64,000 bases of DNA from Podarcis raffonei (taxonomy: Eukaryota; Chordata; Lepidosauria; Squamata; Lacertidae): NCBI RefSeq assembly GCF_027172205.1, contig NC_070614.1:39934001-39998000 (forward strand). Direction: 5' to 3'. The stretch's first letter is position 1. Every line of letters begins with the position of its first letter. Below the pieces are notes generated by a model. That model saw nothing but the letters and a program-made list of their open reading frames with translations, was not told the origin of the DNA and ran no database searches. This document shows, piece after piece, positions 37,379 through 48,432 of this stretch. Made by a program: the position numbers and the translations under genes.

Positions 37379-40300
37379 CTCTTCATCCTTCACCGACTGC
37401 CTGTAAAAAGAAAGTGCATTTTGGAGTGCCTACCTGGCTGGCTGATTTAAGGTACATGTCGGCGTTTGCTGAAACTGCCTTCTTCCAGGGACCTGTAGTT
37501 CTGCAGCTCATTAATCACACGCTGCCATTTCCAAGTTAACTTTGGGCAAAGCCTCGGCCATGAGGCTGGTCCCAGACTAATACATTTCTTTGTAGTTCAG
37601 ATATGCCAGAAGAGGAAGGAAAGCGTGGTGCCTTTATTCAGAATAGGTGAAGGAATCGGGTGCAGTGAGAGGAGCTGCAGGGCTGTGCTTTAGCCCTATC
37701 CCACTGTTGCCACAGAATCATAGATTCAGAAGGGACCCCAAGGGTCATCTAGTCCAACCCCCCTGCAATGCAGAAGTTGTGGGGACAACTTCTGGGCTGA
37801 GCACCTTGCAAGGCAGCAAGAAGGCTGCCCCCCCCCCACGTAATTTAGAACCCTGGGGAAATTGTGGTTTTAAAGCATGCAGAAGGTGTGTTCTAATTTG
37901 GTGATGGTTGGAGGAGTCAGGTGGCTTGGGGATAGGGGGCTATATATCTGACTCCCCCAATCTCTTTCACCATGCAGTAGTCTCAGGGGCTACTATCTGC
38001 ATGCTAATTTCCCGAGAAGATTTTATCTTTCAAAAAGAAAAAAACATTTCCTCTTTATTTAGTTAAGAAAGAGTCCAAGCCTCTGCAGGCATAAAAAGTT
38101 CTTTTTCCTTGCTCTCAATTCCCCTCAAGTAGCAAGAAAGGCACCACTCACTTCAGGGGAAAGGAAGGGGAAGTTGGGAATCCCCTCAAGAATATCTGTC
38201 CTCCTCAGTCACAAAAAATAATTAGAAGACCAAACATGGACTGAAATAATTGGGGCGGGGGGAGTCCTTCTCACCCATGCTTTCCACATTCTTTAAATCA
38301 GAATAGAATGTGAAGGGGTTTTTTTTTAGCTCTGATCCTGCATTCACTTGAATACAGATGGCTGAAAATCACAGATGGGGTCAGGGATATACACTCAAGT
38401 CCCATCCTCCAGCAGCCACAGGTGTGCAGACTCCTCTTTAGACCTTGGTCACATTGAACGCCAAGGTCTGCAAAGGATTTCTAAGAGAGTTATGTCTTAT
38501 GAGGCACAGGGAGGTTTCTAAGCATGCTGAGTAGAAGGCACTTAGGAACCTTCTCCAGATCTTTGCACAACAGTCTAAAGAGCAGGCTGCTTGCCCAGGT
38601 CTCATGTGTGCACTTGTGTTTTTAGGCAAAGCCCTGAGCAGGGACATACAAGACTTCAGGGTTGTTTGATCAGCTTTGCTTTTTTCACTCAAACCCCCAA
38701 ATCTACCAAACAGCAGCAAAAAGGAAGCAAGAGTTTTAAAAAATGGAGTGTTCAGAGTATTGCCCCATCTGCACTGTACATCAAAATAGGTATCATAGCA
38801 CTTTGTACAGTCATGGTTTCCCCCAAAGGATCATGGGAAGTGCAGTTTGTCAAGGATGTTGAGAGTTTCTCAATTCCTCTCACAGAGTCACAGTTCCAAG
38901 AGTTCCCAGGAATTGCTTCTACTGACTAACAAACCCCCACTAATTATGTCCTCGCAGGAGTGGTTAACCCGCTACGGCTACCTCCCTCAACCAGACCCAA
39001 GGGCAGCTCGCCTTCAAAGCCCAGAGGAACTGAAAAGCGCCATCAGAACAATGCAAAGATTTGCAGGACTGCCTGTGACCGGGACGATGGGTATGTACTG
39101 GGTGAAGGTGAATCTGGTAACACCTTCTCCCCACCCCCAGTGTTGGTTGGGATGTGTTGCCGTTTCTCTTTCCGGCTGGTCTCTTGGGTGTCAGATCTCA
39201 GCTTTTCACACCAGGGAAAGTGTAAGTAAAAACGTCTCTAAGCGTGTGTAGATTGCTCTTGCCTCCGCAATGAGGGCCTGTCTCATACGACACATAGCCA
39301 GTTTGCAGCTGTCCGTCATGTTTTCCATTATGATCTATGTGTTTGGAGCCCATATGCACCTCTTAAAGTTTGACAGGAGCATGTGTCTAAAGATCAGGCC
39401 TGTCAGGCTGAAAAGGTTCCTCACCCAGGAGAGGTGGTCCCGTAGGTACGAGGGTCCTAGACCGTATAGGGCTTTAAAGGTTAAAACCAGCTCCTTAAAC
39501 CTGATCCTGTACTCCACCGGGAGCCAGTGCAGCTGGTATAGCACTGGGCGAATGTGATCCTGCAGTGAGGACCCCATAAGGAGTCTCGCCACGGCATTCT
39601 GCACCCGCTGGAGTTTCTGGGTCAGTCTCAAGGGCAGCCCCACGTAGAGTGAGTTACAATAACCAAGTCTGGAGGTGACCGTCGCGTGGATCACAGTGGC
39701 TGGGTCAGGGCGAGAGAGGTAAGGAGCCAACTGGCACGTCCCATGGAGGACCTTACGGTCTTCAAACAAAAACATCTTGGAGGTCCCGGGCCACAGGGAG
39801 GTTAGGCTGGCCTCAACCAGAACCAGGGTTTTTTTGGCTGTGGCTCTGATCTGGTGGAACGCTCTGTCACAAGTGACTAGGGCCCTGCGGGACTTGACAT
39901 GTTTCCGCAGGGCCTGCAAGACAGAGCTGTTCCACCAGGCCTTTGGCCAAGGCACAGTCTGACCCCCCTCCTTTGGTAATCCTCACAGAACTCTGGCCCA
40001 ATGGTTGTCATTAACTTGATTTTGAATTGATTTTAGATTGCTGTATTACTTTACTGTTGTTAGCCGCCCTGAGCCCGGCTTTGGCTGGGGAGGGTGGGAT
40101 ATAAATAACTTTTTAAAAAATTATCATCATCGTCATCATCTATGGGATGTTGGGCCCAGAGCAGTGTAGTCAATGTAGTCACCTGCAGAAAAGATGTGTT
40201 TGGGACCTTAGCAGGGCTCCTCAGGAGCACACCTGGTGCTCCAAGTTGAATCCTGGAGCACAGCTGGTCTCAGCTGGAGGGCAGGGCTCTAGCTTCAGTG

Positions 40301-43300
40301 GGGGCATGTGCTAGGCCCAGAATCCAGGGACGACAGGCCACTAGTTGCAGATCCAGGAAGCAAAGTCATGCCAGGTTCTGGAAGGCAAGGCATAGCCCAG
40401 GTCCAGATAGGCAACATCAGGCAAAGCAGGGGTCAAAACCTCCAAAGCAAGCATGAGAGGTGGGCAGCACCCTGGAGAGCTCCAAGTGGTGGGACAAGAA
40501 AGGTTTGGGCGAAACTGATCCAGCAACCATAAAATCTTAGCTGAGTCTTGGGGCTCGTCCACACTTCTGCTTCTTGTGTGCTAAGAAAGCGCAGGTCCGA
40601 GGCGTTTTCTGCTTGTCCCGGCTTGCTTTAAGAGCATGGTGTGGATGTGGCCTACGTTCCTCTCCTTTGCAGACCAGAAGACCTTGGACATGATGAGCCA
40701 CCCTCGCTGTTCCCTTCCGGACATTATTGGCACCTCGGAGTTGATGCGTCGCCGGCGCAGGAGGAGACGCTATGCTCTCAGCGACAGTGTCTGGACAAAG
40801 ACCAGCTTGACATGGCAGTAAGCAGAGGGTGGGGTTGAGTGGGTAAAACCACATCTCACTTCCTGTTACTCTTTTCTTCCTGTGGTTTCACACTAAAATA
40901 TTTTAATGGTGTTGGTTTGCATTGCTATAAATGATTTGTTTCCATTTCACACTATTTTTAATTTATTCTAGACATCCTGTCGTTTTCTTACCTTTTTTGG
41001 GCAGGTGTCAGGAATCTTTGGACTGCTAGAAGATGCCGAACTACAATTCCCATCCTCTTTACCCCTTGGCCATGCTTGCTAGGGCTGATGGGAGTTGTAG
41101 TTCAGCAACAGCTGGAAGGCCAAAGACTCTTCACCCTCACTTTATGGGCTGCATCCAATTAAGAGAAGGCCCTCTGAAATTAATGAGCCTAAGTTAGTCA
41201 TACCTATCATTTCTAGTGGATCTTTTCTGAGTAGGTACAACATTGGATAGAACCCAGGGTTCCATCGTTTTGCTCACAACCCTGTCAATCTGTTGCCTTC
41301 CTCTCCCTTATTCCCTCGTTTTTCATTTTCCCACGGCAGCATCCGTTCCTTCCCCCGCACCTCCCAGTTGAACCCCTACAAAGTCCGGGAACTCATTTCC
41401 CTCGCCTTCCGGGCCTGGAGCCGTTCCTCAGCTTTGACCTTCCGAGAGGACACTTCTGGGCAAGCTGACATCGTGGTGGACTTCAGCCGCTCCTATCACG
41501 AAGACAGCTACCCTTTTGATGGGCCTGGAGGCACCCTGGCCCACGCCTTTTTCCCTGGGGAACACCCCATTTCTGGCGACACTCATTTCGATGATGAAGA
41601 GACATGGATACATGACCCGGACAACAAGTATCCAGGTACCTTCAGAATCAGGGTCCCTCCAGACATCTTTTTAGTTGTGTGTTTTCATGATGATTTGCAC
41701 TCGTGTTGCGATCTAGGAGGCAGGTGCGTCTTACCCATAGAGGCTAGTGGCGCGGGGCACCAGGGCACCAAGTTCTGGAGGGCACCAGGGAAGAGGTGGA
41801 GGCTGGATACAACACCTCCTGGCATCAGCTTGCTGCCCTCACTCGCCTCTGCCATGCTGCGCCAAAGCAGCGCCACGCCCAGAGCCTTCGTCTGCCGTGG
41901 CCACCACAGCATGAAGCTGCCGGCTGAGGCGGGAGGCGCCGTGTCCAGCCTCTGTCTCTTTCCCGCCGGAGGAGCCGCCCTCCTCCAGCCCCGCCGGCAG
42001 CGCCGCCCTCCCTAAAAAAAGGTGGGCAACTCTGGGAAACGGGGGGCGGGGGCGCGCCGGAGGGAGTTTTGCACCACGGCACCAGATATGCTTAAGACGG
42101 CCCTGCTAGGAAGTCAGACACGATTCCGGCTTTCGATACCATTTGCACACGCAAAAGTTCTGGGACTGTTGCACCCGCTTCCTTTCATTCCAGTAACTTC
42201 CTGCTGAAATCACACTGCAAATGCTTTGGTGTATTTTTTTGCCCCAGCTTTTATTGCGTTGTAGCTCCTCTGGATAGCAAGAATGGAGAAGCATTGGGGA
42301 TACATCGCAGCGCAAACTAAAGCAGAACAGACCCTTCGCTGATGTGCTGTTGTTGTGTCGAGAACATGCTGAGGAATACACCACAATAAAACACCTGATT
42401 GGAGAGGCTGGCAGGGAGAAGAAGCCAAGCCCATGGGTAACCTTTCCCTTTTCTCCTGACATCAGGTCAAGGCACAGATCTCTTTGCCGTAGCAGTTCAC
42501 GAATTTGGCCATGCCTTGGGGCTGTCTCATTCTTCCATCAAGGAATCGATCATGATGCCCTATTACCAGGGACCTGTTGGGTCGCCTGAGCTCTACCAGC
42601 TGCCACAGGATGATGCCATGGGGATTGAACAACTCTATGGTGAGAGACTAGCCAGTCCCCTCCTGTTTTCATCTGCTGTCTTTCCATCTCAATGTCTCAA
42701 TGGCCAGCGTTTCTTCTCCTTCCTCCAATCACATCCTGTCCCTTCCTTCCTTTCTGTATCCTTTTATAACACCCCCAACACACACATAGCCACACAGTTG
42801 GCAGTCAGGGTGCAGTAAAATACACCCAGTGCAATTTGCCAACACCCTGCCCCAAATAACCTACTGAGAGAGCAGGAGCTGTAAATTCCACACTGGCTAG
42901 TTAAAGGCCAAGATCAGCCTTGTAAGTGAACAAGCTCAGCAGAGGAGGGAAGGAGCACTTCGCCCCTCCTCTGTCAAGCCAGCTCACTCGCCTGCATAGA
43001 ATTCCTAGCTGCCTATACTGACCAGGCGACTGCTGAAATACAAGGCTGACCTAGCAAACTTCTCCAGCCGCCACAAGAATCTGGGCCCCTTCCAAAGCGG
43101 AGACGGGGAGGCCTACATCATCCACTGAGCTCAGGCACAAAGGTGACCTCAGATAGCACAGCAGGTGTGTCTTGGGCATAGATTTCTCTGCATCTCTGCA
43201 CACGCCGCCCCTTTTGGGTCGTCCTCTTTCTTCCGTCTCAGTTTCTGCTTTTTCTTTCATAATGTCACTGCTTGCTTCATTTTCTTGTAAGCGTCTATTT

Positions 43301-46300
43301 TTGACATCCTGTCATAGAGTTGCATAAGGTGAGGCAAGGCCATCTATACTTTGCCTCTAGAAAGAGAGAGTATCTCAATTTCTCTATTCCATCACCCTTC
43401 TGAATACATACATCTTCTCTCTTCCGCTTTCTCCCATGTCAGAGAACACCTTGTGCTTGGATGTATGTTTCATATTTTTTTCTGACTCATTCCCCCCCCC
43501 CATTGTTGTTGTTTTTTAAATTGCCTGCAGGTAAGCGTCCATCAGGTTCATACCCAGATTCCGATATCCCAAAATTTCCAGTCCCCACAGACCTTCCAAT
43601 CCCTGACCTGCCACCCGACAGACCCACACAAGGGTGAGTATCCTTCCTTATTACATATGGAAACCCCACAAGAAGTGGGTAGTTCCAGATGTTGCTCACC
43701 TATAGCCCACAGCATCCTGGACCCCATGACCTATACAGAGTGGGGTTGATGGGAGTCATAGTCCAAAACATCTGGAAGGTACTACCTAGGCTACCCCTGC
43801 TGTAGGCGTTGAAGCTAAATTAACTGTGAGGGAATATGGACTAGCTATGGCACAGAAACCCAGAAAAACCAAAAAACCTAGTCAACAGCAAAGTTTTCTT
43901 TGGGTTGTCTTAGCATACTGGCTGGTAGTTTTGGATACACCAGGGCAACTGACAGGAGATGAACAGCACTGGCCAGTCAGGTCAGAGAGTGAAGATGGGA
44001 TCTGATGACTGAAAACAGGAGATGGGGAAAACTTGGCTGGATTCTTTCAGGCCCCCAGAGCCCAATATCCCATCAGTACTTCCTGATGAGATCCAACATA
44101 GGCCAACAGCTACACTGGTGCACCTTAATCTGGGTCTCTCTAGGCTTAAATTCCAGCTCCGTAATGAGCACACTTGCCTTGAGGAAGCTGTTTTGTTTTT
44201 CTCTTGCTTTCAATTCCCCTTTTTGTGTATTTGGGAGCATATGAACGACCTAGCTGACAAGGTTCTTAAGAAGAAAAGGGAACCTAAACACTGCAGTGTT
44301 GCTTATTTGTGACCCTCTATAGTCATTGGCCGAATTTCTGTGATGTCACTACAGGTCCGCTTGAAATTCCAGAGTAGTCATGTTAGTTCCAGGGGCAGGT
44401 GGGGGGGGAAACAAATAATCTATTAGTACCTTCAAGGCCAGCTAGCCTATTTGTACAGTCCACTTTTGCAAAAGTGGTAAGTGGGCATCATGCATGGAAG
44501 GGGTTCAGGGAGGGGATAGAACAGTAAACTGGGAAGGTGGGAGAGCTGAAATGCCGAGAGCACATCCTGATAGCTGAGTTGTGACACACGAAGGTCTGTT
44601 GCAGGCAGGTGTTTCACACACTGTGATCTGCTAAACTGGGGTCAGTCTGCTCAATGGGGGAACCTCAAACTGGTCCCAGGAACAAGAGGAGCTGCATGAA
44701 GCAGGGAGCCAGACTTGGGACTCAGACTTGAGCAGACACATGGGCAAAAGATCAAGGAGAGGCTGTGAGGGGAACAGGAAGAGTTGTCTGTACTGTTTTG
44801 GGTGTGGGCTGCAGAGTTAAATAACCAGCTGGGTAGTTTAAAGTAGCTCTGAGACTCTTTGTTCAAAAGTGATGAATGCATAGAATAATATAGGGTAAGA
44901 ACCAGCCAGATCTTGAGCTCACAAATCCCCAGTTAGCAGCAATCCTGAGCGCCCCTCCTCTCCCTTTCAGGCCACGTCCACCATCACCTGATCGCTGTGA
45001 GGCCCGGTTTGATGCTATCGCCAACATCCGTGGGGAAGTTTTCTTCTTCAAGAGTAAGTAATGCAACCCCCCCCCCCCCATTCCAGATTAGCTGGCTTTG
45101 GAGTGGGCAGGGGGCACCCGAACCTTTTGTTGGGAGAACAAATCTTTGATTTCCAGAATCACACGTAATTTGGCCCACTGGACCTGCAGGGCAGCATATC
45201 CTTCTCTTATCCAGAGGACGCCATGTGCATAAGAATTGTGGTGGGACCATTTCCTGCTAGTTTGATGGGAGGCGGGATCCTTTTCCAGCAGCCACCAATA
45301 ATAATGACTTTTTAAACGCAGCGAATGGTTGCACAGGTTACTTCGAGAAGAGCCATATCTCTATGATCTGCTTGGCAAGTGGTCCCCAGTTCAGTCTCCA
45401 GGTAGAGAACCCCACCGAAAATTCTGGACAGCTGCTGCCAGCCAGTGTAGACAGCTAGATGGACCCCCTGGTCTGACTCAGCTGCAGAAGGGAGCTTCAG
45501 AGGCTGCAGTGTTCATATAATTGTGCTCTTTGCACACGCTTTCCCCTGTGCCACCTCCTTGCAAAAGAACAATGCTCTGATTGGCATTTGTAAAGTTTTC
45601 TGTGGCATGTTGTTTGCCTTCTGGAGTTTTCAAACGGTGGGTTTAGGAGAGGCGACTGTTATTTGGTTTCTGAGCTGGCTAATAGGCACCCTATACAACC
45701 CCTTTCGCAGAAAAACATTTCTGGAGGCTGCAACCAAGCCAGCACCTGGTTTCCCTAGAGCCGGCACAGACGCTGCGGTTTTGGAACGGGCTTCCCCAGG
45801 ATTTCAAGGCCATTGATGCTGCCTATGAACGGGCCAATGACAGCCAAATTGTGTTCTTCATTGGTGAGTGTGACGCAGGACAATGGAAGACGGGGCTTCT
45901 GGTCTCTTTGGAAGTAGAGTGCAGTCGAATATTTAAAGAAGTGTGATAACTGGGAGAATAAACTTCCCTTTAGGATTTTTTTCTGGAACCCTGGGAATTG
46001 GGAGGTTTCCTGGATCCAGCTGCAGGAATCCAAGCAATGTGAAATCTTAAGTATTCACCTGCAGCAGCAAGGAGGTTGAGCTTGCAATTCTGAGTAGTGG
46101 CGTATACATGCTCTGTGCATGCAGAGTAATAACATTTGCTCTAGGGTGCAAATGTACAACATCCTGGGAGCTGAAATCTTGTGAAGAAGCTTCCCTTTTC
46201 AAACCATTTCTAATTTAATTTGAACATTGCCTATGTATTAAAATGTGTGCTAGGCCGTAATGTCTGACATACTTAGGCTTTTAGCGGTCCTTGCTTATAC

Positions 46301-48194
46301 ACTGTTGAAAACTATAAATAAAAAACGACTGTGTTTTTAAAACACACCCCCAACCTCAGATGCTTCCGAGCAGAATTCAATTTGTAAAGAATATGAATGT
46401 CTATTTAGCCTTGACTATTAGATCCAGGTTCTACAAAGGGGTTGAGTTGAGGGGGTTATATACTGCTTCTTAGCAGGGCTCTTAATACAGGCCTGCAGCA
46501 GGATTTCTCCTCAGTCCAAAAAGCAAGGGAGTGGGACTGCTGAGTGATAGGGCGATAGAGCCCAGTTAATTCACTGTGTCTGACTGTGATGTAAACAATA
46601 CTTTGGGGAGTCTGGACTAGAGAGGAAGGTGGGAGTGTAGGATACAAATAGTCTGTGCTCTGTGGAAATCCTGCACATAAGGCTGCTAGAATCTCTTCTG
46701 GTAATGGATCCTTTTTCTTCCTCATTCATTCTTCCTTCTCTGCAGGGCCCCGCTTCTGGGTTTTCACTAATACTCAGGTCAACCCGGGCTACCCCCGTCC
46801 TGTGTCCGATCTTGGCCTCCCTCCCCGCACTGTTGTGGGTGCCGTTTTTGTGTGGCCTCACAATGGCAAGACGTACCTCTTCGAAAAGGACCAGTACTGG
46901 CGCTATGATGATCGGATGGGTCGGGTGGAACAGGGATACCCCAAGCCTGTCAGCCTTTGGAAAGGAGTACCTAATGACCTGGATGATATCACAAGCTGGA
47001 ACGAGGGTATGTTTCCGTTGAAACCGACTCCCTTTCGGAAAGTATCAAATGTGTCTGTTCCTGGCTGTGGTTTCCCTGACAATAATTGCAGGGGTGGGGA
47101 AGACACATACTTTTTTTGTTGGACAGCTTTGCAAATAAAAATCCACAGAAAAAAAACTAGACCACAGTTTCTTAACTGCCCTGACTGCCGCTAACAGAAG
47201 GAAATGGTTGTGGTAATGGGGAACTCTTAACTTTCCAGGGTAATTAAGGAAAGCCTACCATTCTAATGTAACCAGTTCTCAAAGAGGCTGCTGTGTGACC
47301 CATGTGCCCAATAGGCCTGTAGCCAGAAATGTTATGGAAATGGGGGCCTTGGGAGTATATTGCTTTGTGTGTGCAGAGAGGAAATGCAAAAACCAGAGCA
47401 GCCAGCCCCTACATATGGGAAGTCTGATATGTTTAAAGTTGTTTAATTAAATTTTATATTTTAAAAAAAATCATTAGGAGTCCCCTATTGAACTCACAGA
47501 GCTGCATTTCCCTGAGAAGAGGGACTAGTTGATGCGTTAGTTATTGTTGATTTATTGTTATTGTCGAATCTTAAATAAAATTTATTAATTAAAAAAACAA
47601 ACCACTTTGGGAACTGTACTCTGTGAGCATAGCTGTCAACTTTTCCCTTTTCTTGTGAGGAATCCTATTCGGAATAAGGGAATTTCCCTTAAAAAAGGGA
47701 AATGTTGACAGCTATGTCTGTGAGGTGAATAGGCAGTCTCCTAACAACTCTCAGCACCCTTTACAAACTACAGTTCCCAGAATTCTTTGTGGGGGAACCA
47801 TGACCATTCAGGCATCATGCTTTGCATGTATATAAACAGCGCCTCTCTGGCTCCCCCAGCTGGCCATAGGCATAACTCACTGCTTGCGTCTCAACCTGTT
47901 CCCTCCGTTCTCAGCTTTGCCTTTGTCTCTCTCTCTTCACCTGCAGGCGACACTTACTTCTTCAAGGACACCCAGTTCTGGAAGTTCACTGGTGGCAGCG
48001 TGGAGTCCGACGCCGGCTACCCACGTTTCATTTCCCATCACTGGCTGCACTGCGAGGGCCCTGCCACGTCCCCCCCTCCCTCCCCACGGCAGGGGCCAGA
48101 GAAGGGGATGTGCCTCTGTGGGGCAGCAGCCCCAAAGGCAGCCCCTGTCTTGGCCTTCGGGATCCTGGCCTTCCTTTGGGCTGTGGGCTGCTGA
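29806..48194 (+). CDS. MMP25: MMP25 (MT6-MMP, leukolysin): GPI-anchored matrix metalloproteinase, complete, 10 exons
   Basis: Exons: 29806-29895, 38958-39090, 40673-40817, 41340-41635, 42466-42639, 43531-43633, 44971-45053, 45711-45863, 46746-47006 and 47947-48194. All are GT-AG with consistent phases, giving 561 aa (human 562). Order: signal peptide (1-18); propeptide with the cysteine switch PRCSLPD (85-91, Cys87); eight consecutive arginines (100-107) before YALS, a furin-type activation site; catalytic domain with zinc motif [11 protein letters not shown] (233-243) and Met-turn around SIMMP (249-253); proline-rich hinge; four-bladed hemopexin domain closed by Cys323-Cys515; stem with C535-L-C537; and a hydrophobic tail (about 544-559) with no cytoplasmic part, as expected for a GPI signal. 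It is a pericellular protease, and in mammals it is made mainly by neutrophils. Intron 1 is about 9 kb and repeat-rich. The start is the first ATG of the signal peptide. Confidence 0.96.
31284..31520. mobile_element. hAT-Charlie-like MITE with 8-bp target duplication
   Basis: Ends CAGGGGTCAGCAACC and GGTTGCCTAGCCCTG are flanked by TCTTAGAT at 31276-31283 and 31521-31528. The body contains GGGCCGGACTATATTTT and GGCCGGATTGAGAAGGCG. This is the complete reference copy for the fragments at 34560-34786 and 62070-62165. Confidence 0.92.
31774..31962 (-). mobile_element. tRNA-derived SINE
   Basis: Reversed: the tail phrase CCTTAACCTGAGTCATCTCA is at the left and the tRNA-like head at the right (minus strand AGAGCCATAGCTTAGTGGCA with GAGCATCTGCCTCGC). 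Confidence 0.6.
32505..32620 (+). mobile_element. L2/CR1-group LINE 3' end
   Basis: TTTTAATGTTGGATCTTATC, CCTCCCCGAGACCTGTGG and GGTATAGGGTGGTTTGTAAA, then ATAAATAAATAA: the usual short 3' terminus of a lizard LINE. Confidence 0.55.
34468..34815 (+). mobile_element. tRNA-derived SINE interrupted by a hAT MITE
   Basis: The head GGAGCTCAGTGACAGAGC and B box AGGTTCAACCCCTG stop at 34559. The SINE resumes after 34786 with AGAAAGCCGCTGCCAGTCAT. The gap is the hAT copy at 34560-34786. Confidence 0.7.
34560..34786. mobile_element. hAT-Charlie-like MITE nested in a SINE
   Basis: The body matches 31284-31520 (GGGCCGGACTATATTTTG, GCCGGATTGAAAAGGTG, AGTTTGCTGACCCCTG end). The left end is shortened relative to that copy. 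Flanks CCCAAGAG (34552-34559) and CCCTAGAA (34787-34794) agree at six of eight bases, an aged duplication. Confidence 0.8.
36180..36360. mobile_element. Palindromic MITE ('ccagaattcttt' family)
   Basis: Inverted halves: GGCACATTCTTTCCCCCAAA and ATTCTTTAAGGACAAAGAAT, with ends GGCTACATACAC and GTGTGTACACAGCC. Sister copy at 24190-24345. Confidence 0.6.
36373..36757 (+). mobile_element. Sauria SINE, full length, with 11-bp target duplication
   Basis: The head GGTGCTGTGGTCTAAACCAC and body GCCAACCCAGCAGTTCGAAA end in the tail GGGGTCCTTTACCTTTACC. Flanks 36362-36372 and 36758-36768 are both AGGAAGCTGCA. More diverged than the copy at 24955-25302. Confidence 0.92.
36985..37240 (-). mobile_element. 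CR1-type LINE 3'-region relic
   Basis: Phrases CCCAGCATCCTGTATCCCCA, CATCATGACTAGTAGCCATT and TTTAGTCCTCTTTGAAAGGG match the reversed squamate CR1 3' region. Confidence 0.5.
37347..37382. repeat. (CTTT)n microsatellite
   Basis: About nine TTTC units without interruption. Confidence 0.95.
37705..37780 (-). mobile_element. CR1 LINE 3' end
   Basis: Reversed CR1 terminus: AGAATCATAGATTCAGAAGG, GGGTCATCTAGTCCAACCCC and CCTGCAATGCAG. Confidence 0.65.
38770..38905. mobile_element. MITE relic ('caaactatggtttgtt' family)
   Basis: ATAGCACTTTGTACAGTCAT, CCCAAAGGATCATGGGAAGT and GATGTTGAGAGTTTCTC align with 12120-12300. It ends about 50 bp before MMP25 exon 2. Confidence 0.5.
39426..40112. mobile_element. 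L2/CR1-group LINE with 5' inversion (twin priming), in MMP25 intron 2
   Basis: Positions 39426 to about 39735 encode, on the minus strand, [18 protein letters not shown] to [14 protein letters not shown]. From about 39738 the plus strand continues with the next part of the same protein ([19 protein letters not shown], then [10 protein letters not shown] stop) and the 3' end GTTAGCCGCCCTGAGCC with a GGGATATAAATAA terminus. The two parts abut in the parent element (compare 21642-22238), so the 5' part is inverted in place. Confidence 0.88.
41005..41130. mobile_element. Palindromic MITE ('actcccatca' family)
   Basis: GAACTACAATTCCCATCCTC and the inverted GATGGGAGTTGTAGTTCAGC flank a CCATGCTTGCTAGGGC centre. 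It lies in MMP25 intron 3. Confidence 0.5.
41721..42105. mobile_element. CpG-rich hAT-like element in MMP25 intron 4
   Basis: Ends CAGGTGCGTCTTACCCATA and (reverse complement of the right end) CAGGGCCGTCTTAAGCATA are inverted repeats. Flanks CTAGGAGG (41713-41720) and CTAGGAAG (42106-42113) match at seven of eight bases, a hAT-sized duplication. The interior is far richer in G+C and CpG than the surrounding intron. No known gene was recognised inside. Confidence 0.8.
43680..43800. mobile_element. Palindromic MITE ('actcccatca' family)
   Basis: CCAGATGTTGCTCACCTATA in the first half pairs with TGATGGGAGTCATAGTCC and CATCTGGAAGG in the second. It lies in MMP25 intron 6. Confidence 0.45.
45329..45500 (+). 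mobile_element. tRNA-derived SINE
   Basis: GATCTGCTTGGCAAGTGGTC and CAGTTCAGTCTCCAGGTAGA are followed by GCTGCCAGCCAGTGTAGACA and TGGTCTGACTCAGC. Old copy in MMP25 intron 7. Confidence 0.55.
47590..47820. mobile_element. MITE relic split by a smaller hAT MITE
   Basis: The outer element (ACCACTTTGGGAACTGTACT on the left; CTCCTAACAACTCTCAGCAC and CTACAGTTCCCAGAATTCTT on the right) is the reversed form of 12120-12300. It is interrupted at 47628-47716. Confidence 0.65.
47628..47716. mobile_element. 89-bp hAT MITE with perfect ends and 8-bp duplication
   Basis: Ends CATAGCTGTCAAC and GTTGACAGCTATG are perfect 13-bp inverted repeats. Flanks TCTGTGAG at 47620-47627 and 47717-47724 are identical. 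The interior is itself partly palindromic (AAGGGAATTTCCCTT). It lies in the last MMP25 intron, about 230 bp before exon 10. Confidence 0.9.
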
Positions 48195-48432
48195 CCTCCC
48201 TTGGGCAGCTATCAAAGTATTGAGAGACTAATGCACTTTATAATACCCAAAGGAAGGGACCTGCTGGGAAGGGAATGTGGTGTCCCTCCCCAGGAACAGT
48301 CTCGGAGCCAAAGCTTTCCCTTCCTTCCCACCCATCCGCCTTCGATGGTGCTCTCACCCCTTCCAACCTGCTTGGCCCCTCTCTACTCCTCCCCACACCC
48401 CACAATTCCATGCTTAGTTGTTGGTTTGTTAT

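Larger units (their letters stand above)
29896..38957 (+). other. MMP25 intron 1
   Basis: A 9-kb first intron carrying hAT, SINE, MITE, CR1 and microsatellite insertions listed separately. Stretches such as 29900-31270, 32625-33900 and 34820-36170 show no recognised repeat and no supportable exon. Confidence 0.8.

Noticed and set aside
41293-42015. A 240-codon single-exon gene
   Set aside because: Its first part is MMP25 exon 4, which has a good donor at 41636; the rest is a hAT-like insertion.
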